DNA of 64,000 nt from Varanus komodoensis (lineage: Eukaryota; Chordata; Lepidosauria; Squamata; Varanidae). The stretch covers positions 10,114,572 to 10,178,571 of the forward strand of contig NW_025336346.1 in the NCBI RefSeq assembly GCF_004798865.1, read 5' to 3'. Below are positions 12,617 to 25,134 of this stretch, piece by piece. The position numbers were made by a program, and so were the translations under genes. The notes beneath the pieces are model-generated. The model saw only the letters and a list, made by a program, of their open reading frames with translations, was not told the DNA's origin and did not search any database. Each line of letters opens with the position of its first letter. Position 1 is the first letter of the stretch.

Positions 12617-13394
12617 CTTCACCCTGCAGGATGAGGTTTGCCATTTGGGGGTGTTCTTGGATCCAGCATTGTTACTAGAGGCACAGGTGGACTTGGTGAC
12701 ACAGAGAAAGTGTTATCAACTTAGGGTGATGTAACAACTACATTGTTATCTAGAAAGAAATAGCCTAGCTACAGTTATCTGCAGTCTGGTAACCTTTTGC
12801 CTGGATTACTGCACTGTGTTATATGTGGGGCTGCCTTTATAAATGATCCAGGCACTTCAGCTGGTCCAAAATCAGACAGCAAGTTCATTAATGGAACTGG
12901 CAACATGCCCATATAATGCCAGCACCAGTGCTTTTCCATCTGCATTAGCTGCCAGTCTGAGTTCAATTCAAAGTATTGACATTAGCTCTTAACAGCCTAG
13001 GGCCAGAATAACTGAAGAAGCATCTTTTCCCATATATACCTAGCCAGACCCATTTTCAGTGGTCCTTCTCTGGGAACCCCCAGCAAAGGAAGTGAGAAGG
13101 GTGGCTACTAAGAAGACCTTTTGTGTTGTGGGCCCTTCGTTCTGGCATGAGCTTCTCAGAGAGGCTTACCTGGCACCTAGTAAATATTTCCAGGCATTTT
13201 ACTTTTTCAGTTCCTATTATTTGAAATCTGTTACTGTGTTTCAAATTTTATCGCTGCTGCTGCTAGTTTTTATTTTATTGTTATACTATAATTTAAATTT
13301 TTATGTATTTTATTGTGCTGTATTTTATGTTTGTAAAATAACTGTTCTGAACTGCCCAGAGAATGGTATAAAATATTCACACAAACAAACAAAG
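12617..13394 (+). mobile_element. L2-type LINE, end of RT ORF plus 3' UTR
   Basis: Conceptual translation gives LGVFLDPALLLEAQVDLV, then YCTVLYVGLPL and QALQLVQNQTAS. This is the C-terminal end of the L2 reverse transcriptase ORF, also seen in the copies at 28.24-31.54 kb and 38.25-38.79 kb. A 3' UTR containing a TTCTGGCATGAGCTTCTCAG block follows, and the copy ends in (ACAA)n at about 13380-13394. Several stops interrupt the frame. A foldback element begins directly at its end. Confidence 0.7.
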
Positions 13395-13516
13395 GTGCAA
13401 AGCTAAGCATATTTAGACAGGAAAAAGTCCTATATCCCTGGCATTCTCCAACCTGGCTGGAGCATGCTGGGAGATGTAGGTCTTTTCCTGTCCAAACCTG
13501 CTTAGGATTGCTCCCT
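13395..13516 (+). repeat. Palindromic foldback element, complete copy
   Basis: The left arm has AAGCTAAGCATATTTAGACA and AAAAAGTCCTATAT, then GGCATTCTCCAACC. The right arm has GGAGCATGCTGGGAGATGTA, TTTTCCTGTCCAAACC and TGCTTAGGATTGC, which is the reverse complement of the left with few changes. At about 120 bp it can fold over nearly its whole length. Related copies are at 16274-16370, 19908-19976 and probably 2568-2632. Confidence 0.65.
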
Positions 13517-14119
13517 TGGGGGTCCAGTAAAAATATTCTAGATGCCTATTTTTAATTTTATATTCTTAAATGTGTACTTCCCAGAGTTCAGACACTAATG
13601 TCAAAGTCAGATCAGAGGTTACGTGTTGCCTACCTCCTGGGGTTATAATTAATCCCATACAACTCTCTTTCTACAAGCAAAGAATTCAGCTGCCTGCTGA
13701 ACTGATTAAAAAAAGTAAACGGAATTTAGTTCTGAATATATTCTGGCACACAGCCATACATGCAAAGTAACTGCAGATATGCAAAGTTTAAATAGCATAA
13801 ATAGCCATATAAAGTTCATAAGCAGATATTAAAAGTAGCATTCTTATCAGCTTGTACATTATCGTTTAAAGAATCTGGAAGCTGCATAAAGCCCACATAA
13901 AACTTCTGGCAACAGCCAGAAAACCTGAAAAGCCAGGTTAGTGTTATATATCTGTGTATCAGTAATTTATGCTGCAGCAAGACAACTATAAAAAGTCCTG
14001 CAAAATTCCAGTGGCCAGATAACTGAAATCAGAAGCTTCACTTATATCAAATCTTTACAAAAAATCTTGTCATTTTCTTCAAGGAGAGACACCAAGATCA
14101 GTTAAGAGTATTGAGCGCA

Positions 14120-14225
14120 CAGGACAAAAATTCCTCTGTGGGGACTCCTCAGTTCTGGAATGCCCTCTTGGTGGAGAGCTACCTGCCCTCCACTGCATAA
14201 TCATTTAAGCTGCCTCCAGGCCAAT
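14120..14225 (+). mobile_element. Short L2-type LINE 3' fragment
   Basis: The order GTGGGGACTCCTCAGTTCTGG, AATGCCCTC, GAGAGCTACCTG follows the L2 block just before the 3' UTR, as in the copy at 12617-13394 (GTTCTGGCATGAG, GAGGCTTACCTGGCA). About 100 bp survive. Confidence 0.4.
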
Positions 14226-16273
14226 TATGATTAATTAGCAAATGACTCAAATGCAAAAGAATAATGGTCTATGCCAACTTTCTGCCTCAAGTATTTCCTG
14301 GAAATGTCTGTCTGGTAATGTACATTGTGTTGGGAAGGCAAGCTCCTAAAATTTGGCTTATAAATACCTAAAGGAACAATTAAGTAAGTCTGCATGTCTC
14401 TCACTGTTCACAGTATTCTTGGAATAAATTTTGTCAAGTTACATCATATATAATATTTCCTACAGAGAAACAACCCCAAGTAGGAAAAAAGATTTGCATA
14501 CTAATGTTTGGAGTGTCATTTGGGAGGGGAGCATGTTGCCCTGGACAGCTACATTAATTAAAGTATTCACAACTGAGTAAAAAAAAAATTGCAACAAAAC
14601 TTAAATAAGCACAGTGTGTGAATGGCTCGCTTGAAGACCACACAACTCCTTGCCCTAACTTTAAACATGCACAATTATATTTTGCAAGTTGTCACATGAC
14701 TATAATAATATTTCCTTGCCACCCCAGCTTGTCTGTTTCCAATTAGAAACAGCCACCTTTGTGTACATTAAGCCTGTTGGTGTTTAGCAATAGTTATAGC
14801 TTAGTCTCTGATCTTTCCTTTTGGGGCACGGGAAGATAACTGAAGAGTTAGCAAGGTGAATCTGATTCATACTGCGGGGAGGGGGAACCACTGCTACCTC
14901 TCCAGCAGAGCGGCTGATCCACTCGTACACTTCTCTGTTCAGTGCTTGCGAGTTTAAATTAATTTCAGCTGAAAATATGGTGCTGCCATCTGGTTTCAAA
15001 AAGCAAGCTCTGGTTTGAAAATCCGAAGAACAGGGAATAAATGAAAGCGCTCTCTTCCCTCCCCACACACATTTTTTTTCTTGTACTAACCTCACTTTAA
15101 TCATTGCCAAAGAGCATGAAGACAGCCCTGCGTCCTCCCACAAGAAAGCCTTGGGCCTCACAAACTTGGCAAGCGCTCTCCTGCAGAAAAAGCTCAGCAG
15201 GCAGAAGCTGTGTCAAAATAAGAGTCCGCCCAAGTACAAAAGCTGTGCTGAAAAGACAACAAGAATGGATTTCTTCAACACTCGTTGAATATTATTTTTG
15301 AGAAAACTTCTCTTCATTCCAGACTAAAGTTTCAGGTTTTTTTCCCAAGTCACCAAAGAAGGGAGGGAGAAATGTGTCTTGGGTCCTCCATGAAGCCAGA
15401 TGATAAGGGCTGGTCCTGAGACATCAAAAGGAGCAAAACCGTGGGGGCCCAAAGCATACTTATAGGTGCCCTAGGCAAGTCAGAGCCCAGACCGGGATAC
15501 CAGCCTGAGCAGAGCAGCCCGCCAGGACTCAGTGCAACTGAGAAGTGACACTGCACTTCATATCACGTTTCAAGGAAAACAGCAAGCTGGAACGTGCCAA
15601 TGTTTTTCAGCAAGTTTTGTTTCTTAAATTCTCACTTTCACTGCTAGTCATTCAGTTTTAAAATACAGCTCTCAGGTTACCACAGGCCCATTTTGGCTTT
15701 CCATATGCATGTCCATCTGTCTCTCTGCAATGCCATAACTCCACTGAACACTGAGCTGATGGAGTTTGTTACAAACATTATGAGCACAATTCTACATTTT
15801 CATATTTTGCTATCTCAAGTTCACTATATTATGATTGCCATGGTCATTTGCAAAGAGAAAGGGAAACTACAACATGCAGTGAGTTGCCTCCTGTAAAGAC
15901 GGACATCAGAATGAAGTGGGCACGCATGTTCTAAAAAGTATGATACATTTCAAGTAAGAAACTCTACTCAATCTCCATACCTATTTTCAAGAGAGACAGA
16001 AGCGAGCAATGCTCTTAAATGCTGTAATTTATGTGCTTAGGAGATGATAGTCCCAACCTAATAAACAAAGACAAATTATAATGAAGAAGACTGGCAGGAG
16101 CACAGGTCCTGAACTGAGCTGCCAATATTGGGTAGTATCAAAATGTGAGAGATAAAATAAAATACAACAGCCACTCAGAGTGGCTTGGCAAAACCACCAA
16201 ACACATGGAAAACTGTTTGGAAACATGCCTTGCAGCTCAAACTATGCATTATTAGGCACCCAGTTGAGTGATT
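14226..16273. other. VGLL4 intron segment; one candidate alternative exon
   Basis: It is mostly unique. A 125-codon minus-strand open frame at 14784-15161 has no family match. Its first 23 codons could form an alternative first exon (see the finding at 15091-15161). Nothing else is recognised. Confidence 0.4.
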
Positions 16274-16370
16274 AACGGTGCAATCATATGCATGTTTAGA
16301 CAGAAATAAGTCCTACAACTACCAGCATTCCCCAGCCAGCTTTTCTGTTTAAATATGCATGGGAATGTGT
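16274..16370 (+). repeat. Palindromic foldback element, right arm shortened
   Basis: The left arm GGTGCAATCATATGCATG, TTTAGACAGAAATAAGTCC, CAGCATTCCCCAGCCAGC is complete. Only the outer part of the right arm (TTTTCTGTTTAAATATGCAT) remains. It belongs to the same family as 13395-13516. Confidence 0.55.
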
Positions 16371-16499
16371 CATAAGAAACGCGGTGGTTAAGAACATAAG
16401 CGCAATCCCCTGGTTCAAATCTCAGTTCAGCTATGCACCATTTTCTTCATTTAGCTCACATCTCTAATAACAGCCCTTGACTACCTTAAGGGTTGTGTT

Positions 16500-17520
16500 A
16501 TGTATCACCCAAGGCAAATTCTCACACATCAGTGAGAACCAGTGATGATATCGGAAAGCTCCCTTTCCCCTGCCTTTCATCATCAGTGAGGAAAAAAACA
16601 CTGCCCAGACCAGGGACGGGGATCCACCAGTCTTCAAGATTTTTACCCAGCCTGCAGGAGCTTCCCAAACCCTGCGTCATGGAAGCAACTGAGAAAAGGT
16701 GGGGATCTGTGATCAGAGGGGATTCCTGTGTGCTGACTGTCTCTGCCCAGCCTGGGCAAAATGGGGCCTCCCTGCCCAAGGTCGAAGGCAGAGGCACACA
16801 AGGGATTCCTTGTACTTGAGGAGAGGAGAGCGGTTTAAGTAGGGATCCCTCACACCTAGTGCAGCCCATGCTCTTGCAGTTAGGAGGGCAAGCAGGGGTG
16901 CCCTAGCTGGGGAAGTTTTCCTGGACAGAGAGAAGCCAAGCTGGCGAAGTCTCCAGTGGAAGGCGGTGGCTCCAGTGTCAGGGGAGCAGATCTTAAAGAG
17001 CTTTCCGTGGTCCTGAACCCTGCCTCCAAAACAGGTTCTGCACCAGGGATCACTCCTCTAAAATTCAGGCAGAAACCTGGGTCAATAAAGCACCACACAC
17101 TGACCTTGGAATCAACAGCCATTTCTGCCATCACGTTCAAAAGGAGCCAAAAGCATTCTGAAAGCTCACCTCCACCCACCCACGCTTCCACTAGAGGCAA
17201 GTGCAGGGTGGCCAAGCCACCCCAACTGCCACACGGGGTACACCATCCTCCAGTACCTTAGCCTGGACTGCTTCACTGAATGCCGGCCTTCTCCTCCAGA
17301 CTGGAAAAGCCCACATGCAGCGACACCTGATGGCCAACTGCCATTGTGGAGGACCCGCTCAACACTTTGGGTGGGGGACAGAGGATGTCACAATATGAGG
17401 TCACATTCACCAACATCAGGGTGCGCTGCCAGCCCAGAACATCATTCAGTCCAGAGAGGGCTGGGGAGGGGGGAGTCGTCAGGTCCTGCACACCAAATAT
17501 GTCCCTCCCAGCACAGATCC
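16500..17520. other. GC-rich block of unknown origin
   Basis: About 1 kb stands out from its AT-rich surroundings and is open on both strands in several frames (for example 16493-16819 plus and 16522-16869 minus). Short variants of GGGATCC and GGGATTCCT recur between 16610 and 16860. No protein family, exon signature or known repeat is recognised, and the open frames are explained by base composition. Confidence 0.45.
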
Positions 17521-19907
17521 ATGCAGCAATTTTGTATCAGCACACCATATTGCTTGGTCTATTTTTCAAAAATGGAAAAGTGGCACAAATATTTCTAAGT
17601 AAATAAAATAAATAGATCTAAGGAAGCTGTTGCAGATGTTCAGATAATGCACATAGTTTATTATATTTGCTTAACATGATAAAAGCATTTTAGCACTGTC
17701 ACCCTGGATATGGACCACTGACACCCAGAAGGGCTTTTTAATCTGAGTGATTAGTTTATAACACAAAGATGCAAACTTGTAAAAATCTGGACATGAAATT
17801 TACTTAATCTGGGTTAATGTTGATGGCATTATTGAAACAATTACCCCCCTGTTAATGCCAACCTACACTCCAATGTGAGATCAATTCATGAAGATATAGT
17901 TAAAACAATGCAAAAACACATGCCTTAATTTTAATTGATTTTTCCACTGATAAACCCCCCAAAAATCTATATTAATATCTTAGCAAACCCTAAAATGTTT
18001 AAATATTGAATACAAGTTATCTTAATTGGCTTTAAATTCAAGGAAAGAGCCAAAACATCTTGTGCAACTTTTTAGCACTAAAGCAATCTGCTCCAGCTTG
18101 AGTGTTAACAATTGGTAGTTTTAAACAGAATTAATGCCTGTTTGGGGGTGGCGGGGGATGAAGGAGATGACAGTGTAAGGGAAAAGTAAAGGATATTCTC
18201 AAGTCCATCATTTGTAGTCTGGGGAAAAATTCTTATCCAACTAAAAGTAAACATAAGATTTTATTCCAAATCCTGATTTTACAGTCATTGTCTATAGCAA
18301 CTGTGTCCATAACATTCTAACTCTCAGGAGTGCTACTTTCTAGTAAATGGTACATCTGTCAAACTGCAGGAAACATCTGGGAAAATTGTTGCAGAAAAAG
18401 TAGCAAGTTTAAAATTTTTACTCCATAAGTACAAAGCCTAGAGTACTTTTAAAGAGGTGGCTTGCTTATAATGCTACGTGGTTAATGCACATGGATTCCC
18501 ATGCAATAAATGGATGTGCATTTAAGAACTAAACCACCGTAATCCACCTTGTCTGCTTTGACCTGTAGTTTATTTTACCTGTGATGCTTTACCTATCCTA
18601 ATGAAGGAAAACTGCACCCACATATATTGTAGATGAAGACTGCTTGTATGCTTATTCTGCTGTTTGCTTGCATGTGTAAACATGCCTCACTTTTTACACG
18701 TAACAGTGTACATGGTTGCACAGGGCTGTCCTCTTAAACCTCTGTAAGTGCAATATCAAATTAAATGGCAGTATGCAATCAATTTTTAAATCACATTTTG
18801 CATGTTATATGAGTTTGCCATTTATGCATCATTTATTATGTTCTTTCCCCAAAGGGACTCAGGAAAGTGCATGTTGAGGTTAATCATTAATTGTACTGGA
18901 GTTTCTCCAATTGCATTATACTCAAAGTAGGAAATTTAAATACAATAGTCAGGAACTGTAATACATTACAATGTAACATTAACATCTAAACAATTGTGGT
19001 TAATTCAGGACAACTGCCAGCAGTCCAAGCCAGCAAAGTCAATGGTCAGAAAAAACAGAACTTTGGGTCAATATCTGGTGGGCCACAGTTTCCCAGAGCT
19101 AATTTAAAATGTATGAAAATCCAACAAGAATATCCAGTACCAATATTATATGCCTATTAACTGATTCATTCAAAAGTTCATATTAAGAGACCTAACAGTA
19201 AGACCCTAACCTATATCACACAAACAGAAAGAACAAAAAGCCACAAACGCACTTCAGATAGCACATCCTTCCTCACAACAGAAAGCGACACCCCTGCCCC
19301 ACCACTGCACCTGAGGTCCTTCATTCTCATGGAAACTTCCATCCTGGCTATCTCTAGAAACAACAGGATGCGAGCAGTAGCAAAACAAACGGTTTGCTAT
19401 TCTTGGGCAGAGATCCTTGCTAAAAGCTATAGAGTATAAATACATACTCATACCTCATATATCAAAGGTTGTCTGAAGGCTGATAATCCAAAAACAAGCC
19501 ATATATTTAACTCAAAAGGCCAGAAAGTCCCCTCATATTTTCTGGTGGAGTCTCTTTCTCCTCCTCTCACTTCACAGAAACTCTGCATAGTCAGGAGTAT
19601 GACTAGCCAAAGATCTCCCAAGTCATGATCTGAATCCAGGTGTCTCTTGTTTGAAGACATGTGTAACAGACATGCACCAGGAAGGCACAGCCTATCATGA
19701 TTCCCTCGTGCATATCTACCCACCATTTACAGAGATGCCCTTTAAATAATGGTGGCCATCAAGGAATAAAATCAGCAAGCCGAGCAGCCTCAGCAGTCCA
19801 TACTTGTGACAAAATGGTTGGAATTTATCATGAAATTTATATAGGAAAAGGGGGCCTTAAAATGTACTTGAGGAGAGAAGACCAGTTTAACAATTTAGAA
19901 TGAAATC
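17521..19907. other. VGLL4 intron segment, AT-rich, largely repeat-free
   Basis: There are no exon-like frames. A possible degraded palindromic MITE is at 19015-19105. The rest looks unique, and parts of 17.7-18.9 kb have the texture of conserved non-coding DNA, which cannot be proved from one sequence. Confidence 0.4.
19015..19105 (+). repeat. Possible degraded palindromic hAT-like MITE
   Basis: CAGTCCAAGCCAGCAAAGTC, AATGGTCAG and ATCTGGTGGGCCACAGTTTC follow the order of the right part of the MITE at 9578 and its relatives. It is strongly diverged. Confidence 0.3.
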
Positions 19908-19976
19908 CCATGCTGCCTGGGGAATGCTGGGAGTTCTGGGACTTTTTTCTGTCTAAACATGCACAGCATTGTGCCT
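19908..19976 (+). repeat. Palindromic foldback element, right arm only
   Basis: GGGGAATGCTGGGAGTTCTG, GGACTTTTTTCTGTCTAAAC and ATGCACAGCATTGTGCC match the right arm of 13395-13516. The left arm is absent. Confidence 0.5.
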
Positions 19977-22900
19977 TCAGGCATCATGATTTTTTCTTTT
20001 TCTCTTTAGGCTTTAAAAAGGCATCAAACCGTATTAACCAAGAAGCTTTAGAGTGACCAAGGATGATTGGATTTTCTAGGACTTACTCGCTCAGTCATCT
20101 GTGTTACTGTACATGTGGCACAATTTTTTCTGCCATGAATTCTTAATAACTTTAAAGGTTTTTACCAAGTATTAAAAGCTTCCCCATATTTTCCATTTTG
20201 TTGGACAGTCAGTAACCTTTGGCTGGTGATGGTGATTAGGGAAACTTCCCCCTACTCATTCAGTCCCTACACTGACTTCCATTCCTGTCTGCTCCATGAT
20301 CCAGGGAAGTGCCTAATCCAAGAATTCTAGGCCTTGTATTCCATGGCTTTTTCTTTTCCCTTTTACATTCACACCATCTGTAACCAGTAGAATGCATACT
20401 GGGATAGTAAACTCCGCTTTTTACTGCTAATGTGAATGGCAAACCACAGAGTGTGTGCCACCTGCTTCACATAATAGGTGAGTAGAAAGCAGTACCCCAA
20501 ACCCATTTCCTCAGAGGTCCTTTATTTTGAAGTAGGCCATAGAAAAGGTTGGGAAGTCTGCAAAACAGAAGCCATATACGTGCCAGTCCATATACTGGTA
20601 GCAAAGGAAACTCATACACTGTAGTTCATTCATGAGAAATATGTGCTTTACATAAAGTCAATACCTCTGTTAGATCAATGCAAAACAATCTTGGCCTTTA
20701 GAAGGAAGCTTTTCTCTGCACCTGTGACATTCAGACCATGTTTTTAGAAACAAGAGCTATCACACCTGAAATTCCCATGAAGTCAAATTCCGAGCAGAAT
20801 GTACGCAGCCTTGTGTGTCAACAGTTAAGCCCTATAATCCCAAGAGCAGCAACATGAAACTAAGTTTAATGGAAGCCCAAATGTTACAAGTGGGTCTGTT
20901 TGGTAGAATAAAGGTTCATTCAATATGAAAACAATCCAAAGCGCTACAATACATGATCTCTTGCTCTTATCCTCTCCTTAAGAAAATGCCATTCAATTTC
21001 TGAAAAAATATAGTTGGCCAGGTGAATGCATAGGTTGATGCAACTAAGAATTTAGCTGTCTTCCTGAATTTGGGCAGACTTAGTAAATAGTTGCTTTGCT
21101 TTTCTAAATTGGGAGTGTTAACTTTTTCCCCAGGAAATAATGTACTCAGGTTAAGAGTCTTGTTACCATATAGCTCATCAGAAATGATCCATCTGTCCTA
21201 TCAGCCATCAAGACCTCTATCCCTAAAAGAAAGTTCTAAAGGTTTGCATAACTCTGGTAACTATAAATGTTCACTAAACCAAAATGGCCTTCCAAAGAAC
21301 AGAACATAAATCAACTCCACAAATCCAGATCAATTGCTTATGGAATGAGCAGGAAAAGAAAGAACAATAATATTTAACACAAACCAGAATGTTGGCTCTT
21401 TGATGCTCATCATCCTTAGAGTGCATTGCTAGGTTCAGATCACCTCCAAGATTTCATTAGTTCTCTGAAGAAAAGGTTAAAACTAAAGACTATGTTGTAA
21501 ATTGGTCAACTGTAGCACAAGAATCCAGACAAAACTGAAGGATTCCTGAATCCTCTCCCTAATGAGTCATTAAAGTAGTTATGCAAAATGTTGCAGCTTC
21601 CCACTTGTTTATTTTTAAAATACTGAACTGTATGTAAAATGTTACCAATAAATAAATAAAAAGATTCCAACCGCTTAAGGTAGAATCTCAGCAATGCAGA
21701 TCATAACAAAACAGTCTACTTTGGCACAATTCTGCTTAGTAAGGGTCCTGAAGACAAAAATCAATGCTGCCAAATATGTTTACAATACTGCAGAAAGGAT
21801 GGCTAGACTGCTCTTTCTTCTTGCTGCAATTCAGGATAAAGACTGTTATTTACAAGCTCTGTAGATGAATTAAACAAGAAAACCAGGCTGTTCTTTCCCC
21901 CACCCCCGACTTTCTTAACTTTTTGATACTTTTGAAATTTGCTCATTTTATTTGTTACTTGGCAAAGGAAATGATTCAAGGAGAAATTATCAAGCTTTCC
22001 AGCTCAGTGCAAGGACTCTTAAGGCAGAAATGATGCCTGCTGGGAAAAGGCTGATGTCAGCTCAAGAGCTCCCTGCAAGGATAAGGAGGCCTTTGTTTTC
22101 ATCTGAACTGTGAAAATGAGAAAATACCTCCAGCCTGACAAACAAGAAACCCACACAACATAGGTCAGACCTGAGACCTCTACTTAAAGGGGCAACACTT
22201 CATTAGCGTTACACTTGCACTGCAACATCCAGACACTTTCTACATAAAACAGAAGCCATATCAAGATAAACCAGATGCATCTTTAGAAGTGGGTGCAACC
22301 ATCCCACAATTAAAGATGATAGTTGGCATGAGCTCCCTGACTCCTCACCAAAATTAAATTTGAAGGTAATTTAACATTCAGCATTCATAATGATTAAATC
22401 ATTCATTCGTATGAGATTATATCATTCTTCCTCAACTTAATTTCACTGATATTTTACAGAAGTCATTAAAGTTTTACAGCTTGCATTTCTGGGGGCAAAG
22501 GCTGTACGGCCCACATGGTAGCAATTTTCTAGGTCCTACACATCTAGTTCCTGACAAGGGCATGGCATCAAAAACACACCTGTGGCTTTGATTATTTCCA
22601 TTTTTCTTGTGTAGTCCCAAAGGGCTACCATGAATCACTCCTCTCTCAATACAAACTAAATATGTATCCAAATTTGCATAGAAAAAAATTCAGATAAAAA
22701 TGAAGGGGAGAAAACCATCTTCCAGACATTCTGGATGCCAGAACATTGTATGCCACTCTCACACTGGATATGTTCTATTAGATAACTGTATTCGGGACAC
22801 TGTGTAAAGAATTTTCCCACAAGTGACATCAAAATACATGTTTATTCAATTTGTGTTCTTCTGGGGTTGCAAAGTGTTTTATCCTTATCTGTTGTTCAGT

Positions 22901-25134
22901 GATAAAGAAGTCTGATCACAGACTGGACTGTCTCATTAAACTTGTTGCACCCTGCAACACAGGATATATATCATAGCAATGAAACATACAATTTGGTCAT
23001 ATGCATGATTTACCACAGTATGGACATATGGCAAACCACACCTGCAATAGAAATTTGACACAAGTGTGGAGGCACACAAAAGCAGAAGACTAGCAGAAAA
23101 CAAGTCTTCAAAAGGGTTTTTTCTACTTTGGAAACGAAAACAAATAATTCATGTGAAAATTTTTGCTCGCTAAATTATTTGATCAGTGCATTTACTTCTT
23201 ATTTCTTCTAAAGAAAGAATAGTATGGAAATTCCCATTTCCTGCACCCTCCAAAATAGTACAGAAATATGAAGGCATATTTCAGCTTTTAGTAGACTATT
23301 TTTTTTTTCTTTATCCACCAATGCTTTTATAATCACCACTTAGAGAAGGAACAGATCAAAACAGTAATTCTGTGATAGTGGATCAATCTGTCATCACCTG
23401 AAGTTTTACTTATTCCATACACAAGAATGCATTATGCTAAATCTAAATAAAATTTAAATTAACCATTTTAGAGGGAAGTTATATTTTAGGGTTTCTAGAG
23501 CGGTGCATTTGCAGTGGACACACAACTCTAGTACTTTAACCCACATAAATCCAGGTATCTGCATTAAATCAAACACACTGTATAACTACTAGTTGCATTT
23601 TATTTCCACTGCTTTGTGAGTTTGGAAGTCACACATCTTCCCACCACTCCCAAAATTATGTAATCTTTAGACCATGCCTTAATTTTTCCTGTATAAAGTT
23701 ACATAGCTGTTGAAACAAGAGAAACAGAATAGTACATCATCTTCTGCCAAAAATCATAAATCTTACTTTAAAGACCAATTTAACTGGGCATCATCATAGT
23801 ATGCAAAAAAATATTTTTAAAAACAAAAAGCAATAATTCACTATGAGTTTCAATTGCGTTGGTACAGGAGTTCTTATTTGTAACAAATTCCAAGCCGGCA
23901 GTCTGCAGAGCTCTGACTAACACTCCTGTGATTTATTTGAGGATAAAATGCCTCAGTCCACATCTTATGACTGAACACAACAATCCAAAGCTGAGAGGAA
24001 TGTGTGGAATGTAGCGTGTTTCTTGAGCTGAGGCAGCAGGGAAAAGTACATAGTTATCAAGTTGGCTCTGACTGAAATACTCCAATCACTTCCTCTAGAC
24101 AGAAATGAAAGGAATTCTCTCAGCTGCAGCTTCATGCCAGAGTTATATTCTTAGCAATAAGAACAAAAAACAGATAGAAACAGCTTTCTCCCTCTCCAGC
24201 AACCTACACTTTACCTGCATAGTAAAACACACCATTGGCATGTCAGGATGGAAGCACATTAACTAATGTTTAACAACAACTGTAGCTGGAGCAGCTGCTG
24301 GTGTGCAGTCTGCTGAGCAGCTGTTCCAAAATTCCCTGGCCTAAAAACAAAACAAAAACCAAAATATTTTCCCCTCTCGGGGTGGGGAGGTTTAAAGCAT
24401 AGGAGATTGGGGGGGGGGGGGGGGCGGTTAAAGCAAACAGATAGTATTTTTAAACATACCTAAGTATGTCCTGTCTGTAGGAACAAGTTGAACTAAAGCA
24501 GTGCAGGGAAAACGTAATACACAATATATCTGCATTTTGTTTTACAGGTTTTCTGCTTCTTGAAAAATGAAAAAAGCAGGAGTTCACCACACATTATTAT
24601 TGATCTGCAACTGTTCTGATTCCGATCTGGTGCATAAAGATTTGAATATATAGCGATCATAACAGCACACTAGAAAGGAACAGCAACTTTTCATAGTATT
24701 TAACTGATTTGTAACCACACATTACGGAAATCATGGGGCTGACACTGCAAAATGTGTCCCTGAGTTAGATTCTTTTACTCCAGTTTCCTAATTTATAGCA
24801 GCAACCTATGATGTCGAATGTTGCTACACATGACAAACGCTATCACAACACTTAGCATTTTTTTGTCCCACATCTCTGAGCAGGAAAGAAGCACACACCA
24901 TAGTATAATTACACATTACAAAAGTGAAGGAGAACAATTCAACCTAAGGATATCATTTTTGGTGACCATTGTCTACGCAACTGGTTCCACCCTGTGCTAC
25001 ATCACTGTGATACATACTGGATTACCACTTTACAAAACAAAATAACATTTTGATAAAAAATAATGATACACAATCCACTGCAAAAACAGTAAGAGCATAC
25101 ATTAGTTTATTCAAAAAAAAATTTAAATACTTAC
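19977..25134. other. Repeat-poor VGLL4 intron interval next to the second exon
   Basis: No transposon is recognised over about 5 kb. It contains the tandem TEAD motif and three E-boxes (23997-24323) and a 16-base G run (24409-24424). Regulatory content is plausible but unproven. Confidence 0.4.
23997..24011 (+). promoter_or_regulatory. Tandem TEAD (M-CAT) motif in VGLL4 intron, with nearby E-boxes
   Basis: Two GGAATG hexamers lie in direct orientation with a 3-bp spacer (23997-24002 and 24006-24011), each followed by T. This spacing is the direct repeat reported as preferred for cooperative TEAD binding. Three CAGCTG E-boxes follow at 24121-24126, 24292-24297 and 24318-24323. The cluster lies in a repeat-poor stretch 1.1 kb downstream (in the gene's sense) of the exon at 25135-25324. 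Presence of the motifs is direct; enhancer function is inferred. Confidence 0.45.

Noticed and set aside
16493-17598. Several open frames on both strands
   Set aside because: Simultaneous openness on both strands reflects GC-rich composition; no codon or domain signature favours any frame.
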